Below, one piece after another: positions 32,278 to 38,237 of a stretch of DNA of 38,237 nucleotides. The position numbers and the translations under genes were made by a program. Every line of letters starts with the position of its first letter. Position 1 is the first letter of the stretch. Source of the stretch: Vulcanimicrobiota bacterium (GTDB lineage Bacteria > Vulcanimicrobiota > Vulcanimicrobiia > Vulcanimicrobiales > Vulcanimicrobiaceae); the NCBI GenBank assembly GCA_027364935.1, contig DAHXOK010000001.1, positions 47,380-85,616 of the forward strand, given 5' to 3'. Under the pieces are notes generated by a model, which was not told where the DNA came from, searched no databases, and worked only from the letters and a program-made list of their open reading frames with translations.

Positions 32278-32944
32278 CCGAGCTCCGAAGTTCGAGCCTA
32301 CTAATAACGAAGTGCGATCCATCATCCTTCGCTACTTTTACGACCGCAACGCGAACACAACGAGCGGAATGGGCAAGCGCGGATCAGCCATTAAGATCAG
32401 TGACGTTAAAGCCCAGTTGAAGGCCGACCATGGCCTCACGCAACAGCAGGTTCAAAGCAACCTAACATACTTGATTAGCCAGGGCTGGATCGAAGAAAGA
32501 GCCGTCTCCAAACAGGTAGTGGCTAGGGGCGGGACCCTGATCCCGTCCACAACCACATTTTATCAAATCACCGCGTCCGGAATCGACAAGATCGAAGGTC
32601 CGGGGGAGTTCACAATGCCACGGTTTCACGGCATAAAGATAGAGGCGACCGGTGAAAACATAATAACTCTCGGTGACGGCAATGTCGTTAATGCGCGATT
32701 CAAAGACCTCGGGAAGGGACTCCTTGACCTACGTGAGATCATCGTCGCCTCCAACCTGCCGGAGGGCGAGAAGATGGAGGCGGCGGCTGATATCGAAACC
32801 ATACAGGCTCAACTAGCCAAGCCAGCACCGAACGCTGGCGTGATCGCCGCCGCATGGGCGTCACTCCGCGCTGCAGCGACAGTCGAAGGTGCGACTCAAT
32901 TGGTCCATCATGTTGGTACCCTCTTGGGTCCGCTCCTTAAGTAG
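32264..32944 (+). CDS. Winged-helix protein with a C-terminal effector-associated-type domain
   Basis: This 226-residue protein opens with a winged-helix-like part (about 10-105: EVRSIILRYFYDRNA, IKISDVKAQLKADHGLTQQQ, NLTYLISQGWIEERAV). A short Gly/Asn-rich beta spacer follows (ENIITLGDGNVVNARF, about 127-142). The C-terminal helical part (EAAADIETIQAQLAKPAPNA, then AAWASLRAAATVEGATQLVH) resembles tails seen on various prokaryotic conflict-system proteins, from memory only. The GTG start at 32264 follows GGAGGG (32255-32260). It lies 46 bp upstream of the SIR2-like gene and could be its sensor, adaptor or repressor. The fold call is moderate; the role is inferred. Confidence 0.6.
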   Translation: MARRSRAPKFEPTNNEVRSIILRYFYDRNANTTSGMGKRGSAIKISDVKAQLKADHGLTQQQVQSNLTYLISQGWIEERAVSKQVVARGGTLIPSTTTFYQITASGIDKIEGPGEFTMPRFHGIKIEATGENIITLGDGNVVNARFKDLGKGLLDLREIIVASNLPEGEKMEAAADIETIQAQLAKPAPNAGVIAAAWASLRAAATVEGATQLVHHVGTLLGPLLK

Positions 32945-32990
32945 CGGCGGTCTGAAGCTCCGTGCTACAACATAAGGATCATCCCCAGCG

Positions 32991-34043
32991 GTGCTGATGG
33001 TCGTCTTCGGTGCTGGGGCGTCGTTCGATTCAGACCCTACGCGACCGGCAAGAGGGAACGCAAGCGCCGAGGAGTTTCGGCCGCCACTCGCAGACCAGCT
33101 TTTCGACAATCGCCCGCTATTCGCGGAAATTATGCGGCGATTCCCCGCCTGTCTTCCAATCGTTCCGTACCTGCGCTACCGCAAGTCGCAAACCGTCGAA
33201 CAGGCGCTTGAAGCTCTACAAAACGAAGCCGAAGGTCATAGAGCACGATTTTCGCAACTTGCGGCGATTCGCTGGTACCTCCGGGTGACGTTAGCGCTAT
33301 GTACTGACCAATGGCTGAGCGACTCACGAGGCATTCTCAATCATAAGACCCTATTTGATCAAATCGAGCAACACGGTCGTCCACAGCAAGGCGTTTGCAT
33401 CGTCACCTTCAACTACGACTTGCTCATTGAGCGAGGCCTGGAATCGATCCGCGTAGCTATGAAAGAGCTGGCCGACTATACAGGTAACAAGCCATATAAG
33501 CTCTTTAAACTCCATGGCTCTGTCAATTGGGTGAGAGCAGTAACCGTGCAGGATGAGGGTCTACCGCCTTGGGTTATGGGAGACGATGCTGGCATCAACA
33601 TACTAATCGAAAGGGCTGCAGATTTAGCGGTGAGCGATACCTACGTGCTAGACCGTTCCATCCCATCAGATTCCGTCATACGGCAGATCGACCCGAGAAA
33701 TGTAAAATATCCCGCGATCGCGATTCCTGTCGAGAATAAGCGCGACTTCGAATGCCCGGCAGATCACCTAACAGTATTAGAATCATGTATTCCTACCGTT
33801 ACCAAGATTTTATCGATCGGCTGGCGCGCCACTGAAAAGCCGTTTCTCGAAATGCTAAAGAACGGCTTGAACTATAAACCAAAAATATTAGCCGTAGCTC
33901 AGGATCGGGAGCACGCATCTCAAACAATCGCGAACATTGCAAAGGCGGGCGTGCCGTTAGATATGCAGCAAGCAACAGCTTCGGGTCACACTTTTAGCCA
34001 ATTCGTAGTCACTCGGGAGGCGGCCGGCTTCTTGCAACAATGA
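32991..34043 (+). CDS. SIR2-like protein, probable NAD-degrading defence effector
   Basis: This 350-residue protein has the SIR2_2-type signature: N-terminal VVFGAGASFDSDP (4-16), IVTFNYDLLIE (137-147) and LFKLHGSVNW (171-180). It ends with a late strand ILSIGWRATEKPFLEML that completes the Rossmann core. By analogy with ThsA and other defence SIR2 proteins, Asn141 and His175 would be the NAD-hydrolysing residues. Such proteins usually kill the infected cell by depleting NAD. GTG 32991 and ATG 32997 are both possible starts, and neither has a good Shine-Dalgarno. Numbering here uses GTG. It is the last gene of the small-gene run, directly downstream of the winged-helix gene. Confidence 0.8.
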   Translation: MLMVVFGAGASFDSDPTRPARGNASAEEFRPPLADQLFDNRPLFAEIMRRFPACLPIVPYLRYRKSQTVEQALEALQNEAEGHRARFSQLAAIRWYLRVTLALCTDQWLSDSRGILNHKTLFDQIEQHGRPQQGVCIVTFNYDLLIERGLESIRVAMKELADYTGNKPYKLFKLHGSVNWVRAVTVQDEGLPPWVMGDDAGINILIERAADLAVSDTYVLDRSIPSDSVIRQIDPRNVKYPAIAIPVENKRDFECPADHLTVLESCIPTVTKILSIGWRATEKPFLEMLKNGLNYKPKILAVAQDREHASQTIANIAKAGVPLDMQQATASGHTFSQFVVTREAAGFLQQ

Positions 34044-34053
34044 GACTTCAACC

Positions 34054-34088
34054 CCCCGCGCCCGGAACCGGACGTTTTGAGCGCTTAT
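34054..34088. repeat. Imperfect direct repeat, copy 1
   Basis: The first 24 bases of this block, from CCCCGCGCC to ACCGGACGTTT, match the block at 34677-34712 at 22 positions. Looser similarity continues into CTTAT. It lies just after the SIR2 stop. The two copies flank the secreted-protein gene in the same orientation. Confidence 0.6.
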
Positions 34089-34095
34089 ACGTCGT

Positions 34096-34656
34096 CTAGA
34101 AGGGGGGCCTTTCGCTGGGTGTAGCCATCGGGATAGGCGTGGCTTGTTTTCGTATCATCTCTATTGTTCGAGCCGATGATCGACTCCGGATCGACCGCTG
34201 TGGGTAACAACTTCGCCCAGCAATGAAATCAGCAATAGCAAATCCTGTGCGGCTCGTCCACGAGTGCAGGTGCCCACTGGGATCGAGGTGCAGAACATAT
34301 ATCTTGTAAAAGGAGTTCACGCTGCAAGCATGCGCCCATTGTGAATCGAGGAACAGGACCTGCAGCACGTCCCTCGACACCTGTTCACCAACGTAACAGG
34401 CGGTTCCAGAAACGCATCCACCATACCATCCGGCGGCGCGCTCGATGTCAGCCCGGGTCATTCCCACATGGAGCACATGTCTAAATGCGTCGTCTCCGGC
34501 CTGGCTGGCATAGGCGCTAGAAGCGCTGATGGCAACAGCGAGGGCGATCAAACCAATCCTCGCCGTACGCGTGCGCACGTATGGCTGCTTCTCGCGTGCG
34601 GCACTCGACGCCTCCGAGGGCGATTGCGTTTTTGGCCGCTTATACCGTATCAACAT
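34096..34656 (-). CDS. Uncharacterised exported protein
   Basis: This 186-residue protein has a long basic N-terminus followed by a signal-peptide-like segment (about 34-52: IGLIALAVAISASSAYAS). The mature part begins near AFRHVLHVGMTRADIERAAG, which resembles the start of SmpA/BamE-like small lipoprotein domains (strand plus GMT and a helix). No lipobox is visible. The mature part has several Cys residues (GGCVSGTACYVG, HACSVN, RSCYPQ) that could form disulfides in the periplasm. The function is unknown. It is isolated on the minus strand between two copies of a 35-bp direct repeat. Confidence 0.55.
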   Translation of the reverse strand: MLIRYKRPKTQSPSEASSAAREKQPYVRTRTARIGLIALAVAISASSAYASQAGDDAFRHVLHVGMTRADIERAAGWYGGCVSGTACYVGEQVSRDVLQVLFLDSQWAHACSVNSFYKIYVLHLDPSGHLHSWTSRTGFAIADFIAGRSCYPQRSIRSRSSARTIEMIRKQATPIPMATPSERPPF

Positions 34657-34676
34657 CCGCTTGCGTCACTGACCCA

Positions 34677-34712
34677 CCCCGCGCCGGGGACCGGACGTTT
34701 GAAGCCTCTTAT
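34677..34712. repeat. Imperfect direct repeat, copy 2
   Basis: This is the partner of the block at 34054-34088. A further partial match, TTTTGGCCGCTTATAC (34630-34645), resembles TTTTGAGCGCTTATAC in copy 1 (34075-34090). The repeats bracket about 590 bp holding one gene, as recombination sites around a cassette would. Confidence 0.55.
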
Positions 34713-34805
34713 GTAGTATCCCTCGGCGAAGCCTATCGTCGCCATCAGGCACCGGAAAGCTACGACCCACGAGGGTCACTCAGAACACGGCGGCGCGATG
34801 CTTCG

Positions 34806-35525
34806 TTATGCTGTACCTTCAGTCGCGATGCGCGAGCGCAGCATTGCGCGCACTGAAGAAGCGTGCCAGGCCTTACCGCGCTTTGGAACTGCGCCGCGCG
34901 CCGTGAGCATTGCTGCTATGTCACGAAATGACTTGCCGGCACGGTCCATGATGATGGCATCGCGGAGTGCGCGCTGCTCCTTGGCGTGAGGAACAAGAGA
35001 ATCACCCTTGCGGACGTAGCCGAACGGAGTCGAGCCGTATACGGAACGAGCGCGACGCATATGAGCCAAGGCCGTTGCGGTGCGCTCTGCGATTGCCTCC
35101 CGCTCCCAGGCGGCGACGACGCCGAGCATATTTACAACCATCCGTCCTGCTGCCGAGGAGGTGTCGAGGGTCTCTCCAACCGAGACGAGAGCGACGTCGT
35201 GCTTCGCGCAGAGTTCGATTAGGTCCGAGAGGTCACGAACGTTGCGAGTGAGCCGGTCGAGTTTCGCGACGACGAGCCGCTCGATCTCGTCACGACGCAC
35301 GGCCTCGAGGATCGTCGCGATTCCAGGCCGCTTAAGGCTCTTGGCGCTTTCACCGGCGTCGTGGATGAAGTCAGCGACGGGGAACTCCACCGCCGTGCAA
35401 TACGCAGCGATTTTTGCCTGTTGGGCGGCCAGCGAAACCCCTTCCCGAGCTTGGTCTTCGGTCGAGACGCGGCAGTAGCCAATGGTGCGGCGGATGCGGG
35501 TGATTTGAGGGCAACGACGGACTAT
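34806..35525 (-). CDS. Serine recombinase (resolvase/invertase) with a non-canonical start
   Basis: This 239-residue small serine recombinase has its catalytic Ser21 in TIGYCRVSTEDQ. The core helix RLVVAKLDRLTRNVRDLSDL and the E-helix-like GRMVVNMLGVVAAWEREAIA follow. A C-terminal helix-turn-helix (KSFRDIAAMLTARGAVP) binds DNA. The first standard start in frame, GTG 35390, would remove the catalytic Ser and the whole first strand, so the true start must lie upstream. Reading back, the frame is open and has no ATG, GTG or TTG. An ATA at 35525-35523 sits 5 nt after a perfect AAGGAGG (35537-35531). A promoter and dyad lie just before that. Either AUA is used or a former ATG has mutated. Confidence 0.8.
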   Translation of the reverse strand: MVRRCPQITRIRRTIGYCRVSTEDQAREGVSLAAQQAKIAAYCTAVEFPVADFIHDAGESAKSLKRPGIATILEAVRRDEIERLVVAKLDRLTRNVRDLSDLIELCAKHDVALVSVGETLDTSSAAGRMVVNMLGVVAAWEREAIAERTATALAHMRRARSVYGSTPFGYVRKGDSLVPHAKEQRALRDAIIMDRAGKSFRDIAAMLTARGAVPKRGKAWHASSVRAMLRSRIATEGTA

Positions 35526-35539
35526 TGGGGCCTCCTTAG

Positions 35540-35595
35540 TGTACAGTCCCGGACGGCACTGTACAAAGTATACCTAGGAATCTAGGATAAGACAA
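35540..35595 (-). promoter_or_regulatory. Recombinase promoter and dyad operator
   Basis: On the minus strand TTGTCT (35595-35590), 17 nt and TATACT (35572-35567) form a strong promoter. A perfect 8-bp inverted repeat, TGTACAGT (35540-35547) and ACTGTACA (35558-35565), covers the predicted transcript start. It lies between the -10 box and the Shine-Dalgarno. It could bind the recombinase itself or the divergent ribbon-helix-helix-like protein. Confidence 0.75.
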
Positions 35596-35630
35596 CCCCT
35601 AGAGAGGCGTTCTGTTGTATACTCGCCTTG

Positions 35631-35822
35631 ATGGCTAGCAAGAAAAACACCGTTAAGGTGGCCTACGACCTCGCTCCGGAGGCTAAGCATACGCTGGCAG
35701 TCCTGAAGGCTGACCTGCGTCTGAAGGGCATAGCGGCCACGGAAACGGGTATTCTGGAGGTCCTGATCGGCCTAGCCGATGTCAGACGCTTGGCTGCGGA
35801 GTATCGACGTTATCTGGGGTGA
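35631..35822 (+). CDS. Small ribbon-helix-helix-like protein
   Basis: This 63-residue protein has one short N-terminal strand (NTVKVAYDL) followed by two helices (PEAKHTLAVLKADLRLKGI, then TETGILEVLIGLADVRRLAA). This is the order of CopG/ParD-type DNA-binding proteins. No toxin gene follows. It is transcribed divergently from the recombinase, with the TGTACAGT dyad between them, so it may regulate that gene. A TATACT at 35618-35623 ends 7 nt before the ATG and there is no Shine-Dalgarno, which again suggests a leaderless mRNA. A TTG three bases upstream is an unlikely start. Confidence 0.6.
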   Translation: MASKKNTVKVAYDLAPEAKHTLAVLKADLRLKGIAATETGILEVLIGLADVRRLAAEYRRYLG

Positions 35823-36389
35823 TGCGGAGCCTCGAGGCTCTCTTAAGCTCGGAGCTCGAGATCGTACGGTGAAACGCTGCATCGGTGCTCACTTCGAAGG
35901 CGGCACGGGAACGCGAGATAGCATAATCGTCGCTCTCGCGCGGAGCTACCATCGAGTTGTGTAGCCGTTAGTTCGGGCGATGTCCCATATGCCATCCGTG
36001 CGTCTCGCATCGGTACGGCTTTAAGCGCTTGATCGCTAGAGGCATGGCGCGTTCTGCTTGTGTCTTCGTTGCAAAGGAGGCTTTCGACTCGCCGTTTTGC
36101 TTGTAGCACGAGCGTGGCGGACTTTCCGACTCCGTTTTCCCTGCTGATCATCCGACGTCGCGCGACTTATTCGACACCAATGCTGAATTCCCGATTGGCG
36201 ACCTCCTCGCGTAAGACCCCATGGGCGTTGACGTTAAGTGCGCGGGAGTTGATTAGAGAAGCAAACGCAAAAGAGCAGAGGAACACTCCGGCCATGAAGG
36301 CGGAACCCAGTTCTAGTGATCTCGTCTCTTTGTCATTTCTTAAGCCAGCCTTAGTGGATTGGACCCTTCGTCATCCGCGATCAGCAGAT
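35823..36389. other. Intergenic stretch with only weak reading frames
   Basis: About 570 bp lack a supported gene. On the minus strand a 42-residue frame (36295 to 36167) encodes a hydrophobic start (MAGVFLCSFAFASLINSRAL) and could be a small membrane peptide, but it lacks a clear ribosome-binding site. Another minus frame from 36151 begins ISRENGVGKSATL, a P-loop-like string, then loses any protein character. I see no RNA gene or repeat. Confidence 0.35.
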
Positions 36390-37325
36390 TCACCCGGTCG
36401 TCGTGAGGCTCGTGTAGCGCGGCGGTTTTCCTGGTTCGAGAAAGGTCACACCGGCGGCGTAGCAACCGACCAAGACCCGTTCAAACGGCGCAGGGTCGAC
36501 CATGTTGACGCCAGCGAGATGGTTCACCAAGCTCAGTGCAAGGAACTTTTGTTTCAGAGATTGAGCGGCAAAGACCAGCCACACGGGGACAGTGCCCCCG
36601 TCCGAATATTCCGAGACTTTTGCCGCCTTCTCAGTGCGAATCCGATTGAAGACGTCGAGGGCACCTGGCACGTCGGCCGGTTCGGTCATTGGGTCCCACA
36701 TTACGCTGACCGCCGTTCCAACCGGTTCGTCATGGCATACGTGTACGCCAAGGCGACTTAGCGTCGGGTATTGTCCAGCATCAGGAGCGTACATGCTGGC
36801 GGAGCACTTTTGGAGGCGAGCTTCGCCTTGAATGAAGGCGGCGAGTTCCGCTGCTCCGGCGAGCGCCTCACGCTTTCCGATTTTCGTCCCATTCGGATCG
36901 TAAACGCGGTAATGGAACGTTCCAGCGTTCGCGTACGCAGGCACCTTTTCGAGAGTCTGCTGCGCGACCCCGGCGATAGTGGCGAAGTACGCGTTCTGTT
37001 GATTCTCCGACCCGAAAACGATGCGCGAGAGCTCCAGCCTGACCGTTCGATCATCACGCAGCGCGGCTTCAAGATCCGGCGTGGCCGCGCCGTGACGAGG
37101 CGCCAGCGAGCGGATCTCGCGGATCTGGAGGTCGGCGTCGCACCCTACGAGTGCGATCGCCGCCCACTGCAGTTCGACGAAGCGCTTCGCTTCCTCGCGG
37201 TTCCTCTGCACATTGGTGCGGTGATCTCCGAGTGGAGTACCGTCAACAATGATCGAACAGAGCCGGCCAAAGCGACCGTCGGCACCGCCGCCAAGGACGC
37301 GTGCGAAGTGATCTCTCAGGGTCAT
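36390..37325 (-). CDS. Uncharacterised protein, second gene of a pair
   Basis: This 311-residue protein has no family I recognise. It reads as a soluble alpha/beta protein: EAKRFVELQWAAIALVGCDA near the start, RVYDPNGTKIGKREALAG and YPTLSRLGVHVCHDEPVGT in the middle and VPVWLVFAAQSLKQKFLALS towards the end. There is no signal peptide and no Walker motif. The ATG at 37325 follows the upstream gene's stop by 8 nt on the same strand, so the two are co-transcribed and perhaps partners. It follows mobile and defence genes, so an accessory function is likely but not shown. Confidence 0.6.
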   Translation of the reverse strand: MTLRDHFARVLGGGADGRFGRLCSIIVDGTPLGDHRTNVQRNREEAKRFVELQWAAIALVGCDADLQIREIRSLAPRHGAATPDLEAALRDDRTVRLELSRIVFGSENQQNAYFATIAGVAQQTLEKVPAYANAGTFHYRVYDPNGTKIGKREALAGAAELAAFIQGEARLQKCSASMYAPDAGQYPTLSRLGVHVCHDEPVGTAVSVMWDPMTEPADVPGALDVFNRIRTEKAAKVSEYSDGGTVPVWLVFAAQSLKQKFLALSLVNHLAGVNMVDPAPFERVLVGCYAAGVTFLEPGKPPRYTSLTTTG

Positions 37326-37333
37326 GCGAGCAC

Positions 37334-38237
37334 TTACCGCACGATCGCCACGAGCTCATCCAAGATGTTCGCCTTCCCATCGACATCAAGGACGCGCTGC
37401 CAGAATGACGGCGAAAGGGCGCCTTCGTGCGCGGTAAAGTAATGCCCAGCGATTCCACGCGTACCGTTCAACTTCTCTGGCCGCACGATTATCGCGACGG
37501 CCGTGGTACTGCTATGGTTGCGAAAGAACTGCTGGGCAACATCCTTAAGCTTGTCGACGTCGTCAAAGACTGATAACCCCAACGCTTCCATCTCAAGGAT
37601 GACGACGGCGTTGTCGCACCCACGGAGCTGACGAGCCTCACGCTTAAGCTTCGCCCGAAGTCGCGCATACGGGTCGGGATCTACCGAGCGATCGCAAAGA
37701 AGCACCCAAGTGCCGTCACCTTGAATGCGATACCGGGTTTCACCAAGGGCTTTCCTCGGTGAGAGCGGCGCGACTCCACTCCTAATGGACATCGTCCATT
37801 CTGTTTCTGCATCGGGACCTTGGCCGGGCCTATTCGCGCCCACGGCTATGGTGCCGAAAGCATAGTGTTGCTCCACACGACCGGCACAACCGTGCTCCAG
37901 GAAGAGCTTCACTACCTCCCGGATCGCCGCATAGGCCGCTGAGCGGATGGAGCCGCTAACCTCAATCACATCTAACTCCAGTGCGGCGAAGCCTGAATGG
38001 CCGATTCGCCTAAGCGCCGATCGAAACGCACTTTCCATTGCGGCCATGAAAGACATGACCGGGCTGCCTAGTGGATCGCTCGGGAAACCGCTTGTCTCGA
38101 TGATGTGTGTCGCGCCATCGATGGCAGCAGCGAAGTCGCCAATGCCGTTTGGGGTTAGTGGTGCGAGCAAGACGGTTGCGCCGGCGTTACGAAACTTCCA
38201 CGCAAGGTCGAGTTCAACGATGGTCGGCCCGTACTTG
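37334..38237 (-). CDS. Uncharacterised protein, 5' end beyond the window
   Basis: The frame is open to the right edge of the window, so the N-terminus is missing; about 300 residues are visible. A TTG at 38170 could be read as a start, but the frame upstream (KYGPTIVELDLAWKFRNAGA) is protein-like and continues the same fold, so I treat the gene as partial. Later parts read as alpha/beta: FAALELDVIEVSG, TWVLLCDRSVDPDPYARLRA, CDNAVVILEMEALGLSVFDD and TAVAIIVRPEKLNGTRGI. No family is recognised. The next gene follows after 8 nt. Confidence 0.6.
   Translation of the reverse strand, partial: KYGPTIVELDLAWKFRNAGATVLLAPLTPNGIGDFAAAIDGATHIIETSGFPSDPLGSPVMSFMAAMESAFRSALRRIGHSGFAALELDVIEVSGSIRSAAYAAIREVVKLFLEHGCAGRVEQHYAFGTIAVGANRPGQGPDAETEWTMSIRSGVAPLSPRKALGETRYRIQGDGTWVLLCDRSVDPDPYARLRAKLKREARQLRGCDNAVVILEMEALGLSVFDDVDKLKDVAQQFFRNHSSTTAVAIIVRPEKLNGTRGIAGHYFTAHEGALSPSFWQRVLDVDGKANILDELVAIVR

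Noticed and set aside
34054-34712. Integron attC sites
   Set aside because: The repeats lack GTTRRRY/RYYYAAC core sites and the imperfect inverted symmetry of attC.
35843-36151. Minus-strand frame starting ISRENGVGKSATL, suggestive of a ParA-like P-loop
   Set aside because: The P-loop-like string is imperfect, no Walker B or Switch motifs follow, and the remainder is Arg/Ser-rich without structure; probably chance.

Overview
The window comes from a high-GC bacterium. An RND pump with a periplasmic adaptor and a TolC-type outer-membrane channel points to a diderm envelope. The gene mix (BlaI/M56 pair beside an RND pump, ArsR-rhodanese, SQR, Met-rich multicopper oxidase) would suit an uncultured diderm lineage such as Eremiobacterota/Vulcanimicrobiota. 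That placement is a guess from gene content. Several regulator genes have a -10 box ending 7-9 nt before the start codon, which suggests common leaderless transcription.

Layout. 0-1.7 kb: a hipBA-type toxin-antitoxin pair on the minus strand with a dyad operator. 1.7-9.1 kb: a tightly packed operon of BlaI repressor, M56 metalloprotease, RND adaptor, RND permease and TolC channel, so a BlaR/BlaI-like switch is wired to an efflux pump. 9.1-12.9 kb: a sulfur/copper cluster of ArsR-rhodanese regulator, DsrE-like protein, sulfide:quinone oxidoreductase-like flavoprotein and a multicopper oxidase in which half of the trinuclear-cluster histidines look replaced. 12.9-17.5 kb: a zone of decay and insertion. 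It holds an S9 peptidase tail, an intact Fic gene with dyad operators, a wHTH/nucleotidyltransferase toxin-antitoxin pair whose second gene is cut off, a 5'-truncated OsmC gene, an IS1380-type transposase relic, the 5' half of a tRNA-Ser gene, an unusual four-half-site palindrome and a frameshifted conserved gene.

17.5-27.2 kb: a defence island with visibly more A+T. It contains a Sll1717-type P-loop ATPase, a complete type I restriction-modification operon (hsdM-hsdS-hsdR), and a methyltransferase/specificity-domain protein split by one in-frame TGA. 27.3-31.1 kb: two small uncharacterised genes, then a class-3 lipase gene interrupted by an IS21-family element. The exact ends and a 5-bp target duplication can be read, and removing the element restores the lipase frame.

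31.1-34.0 kb: a compact run of small genes ending in a SIR2-like (probable NADase) effector. A small basic gene occurs twice in it, each copy overlapping the start of the next gene. This run is the best candidate for an undescribed defence system. 34.0-38.2 kb: a secreted protein flanked by imperfect direct repeats, a serine recombinase with a good promoter, dyad and Shine-Dalgarno but an apparent AUA start, a divergent small ribbon-helix-helix-like gene, and two unrecognised minus-strand genes, the first of which runs off the right edge.
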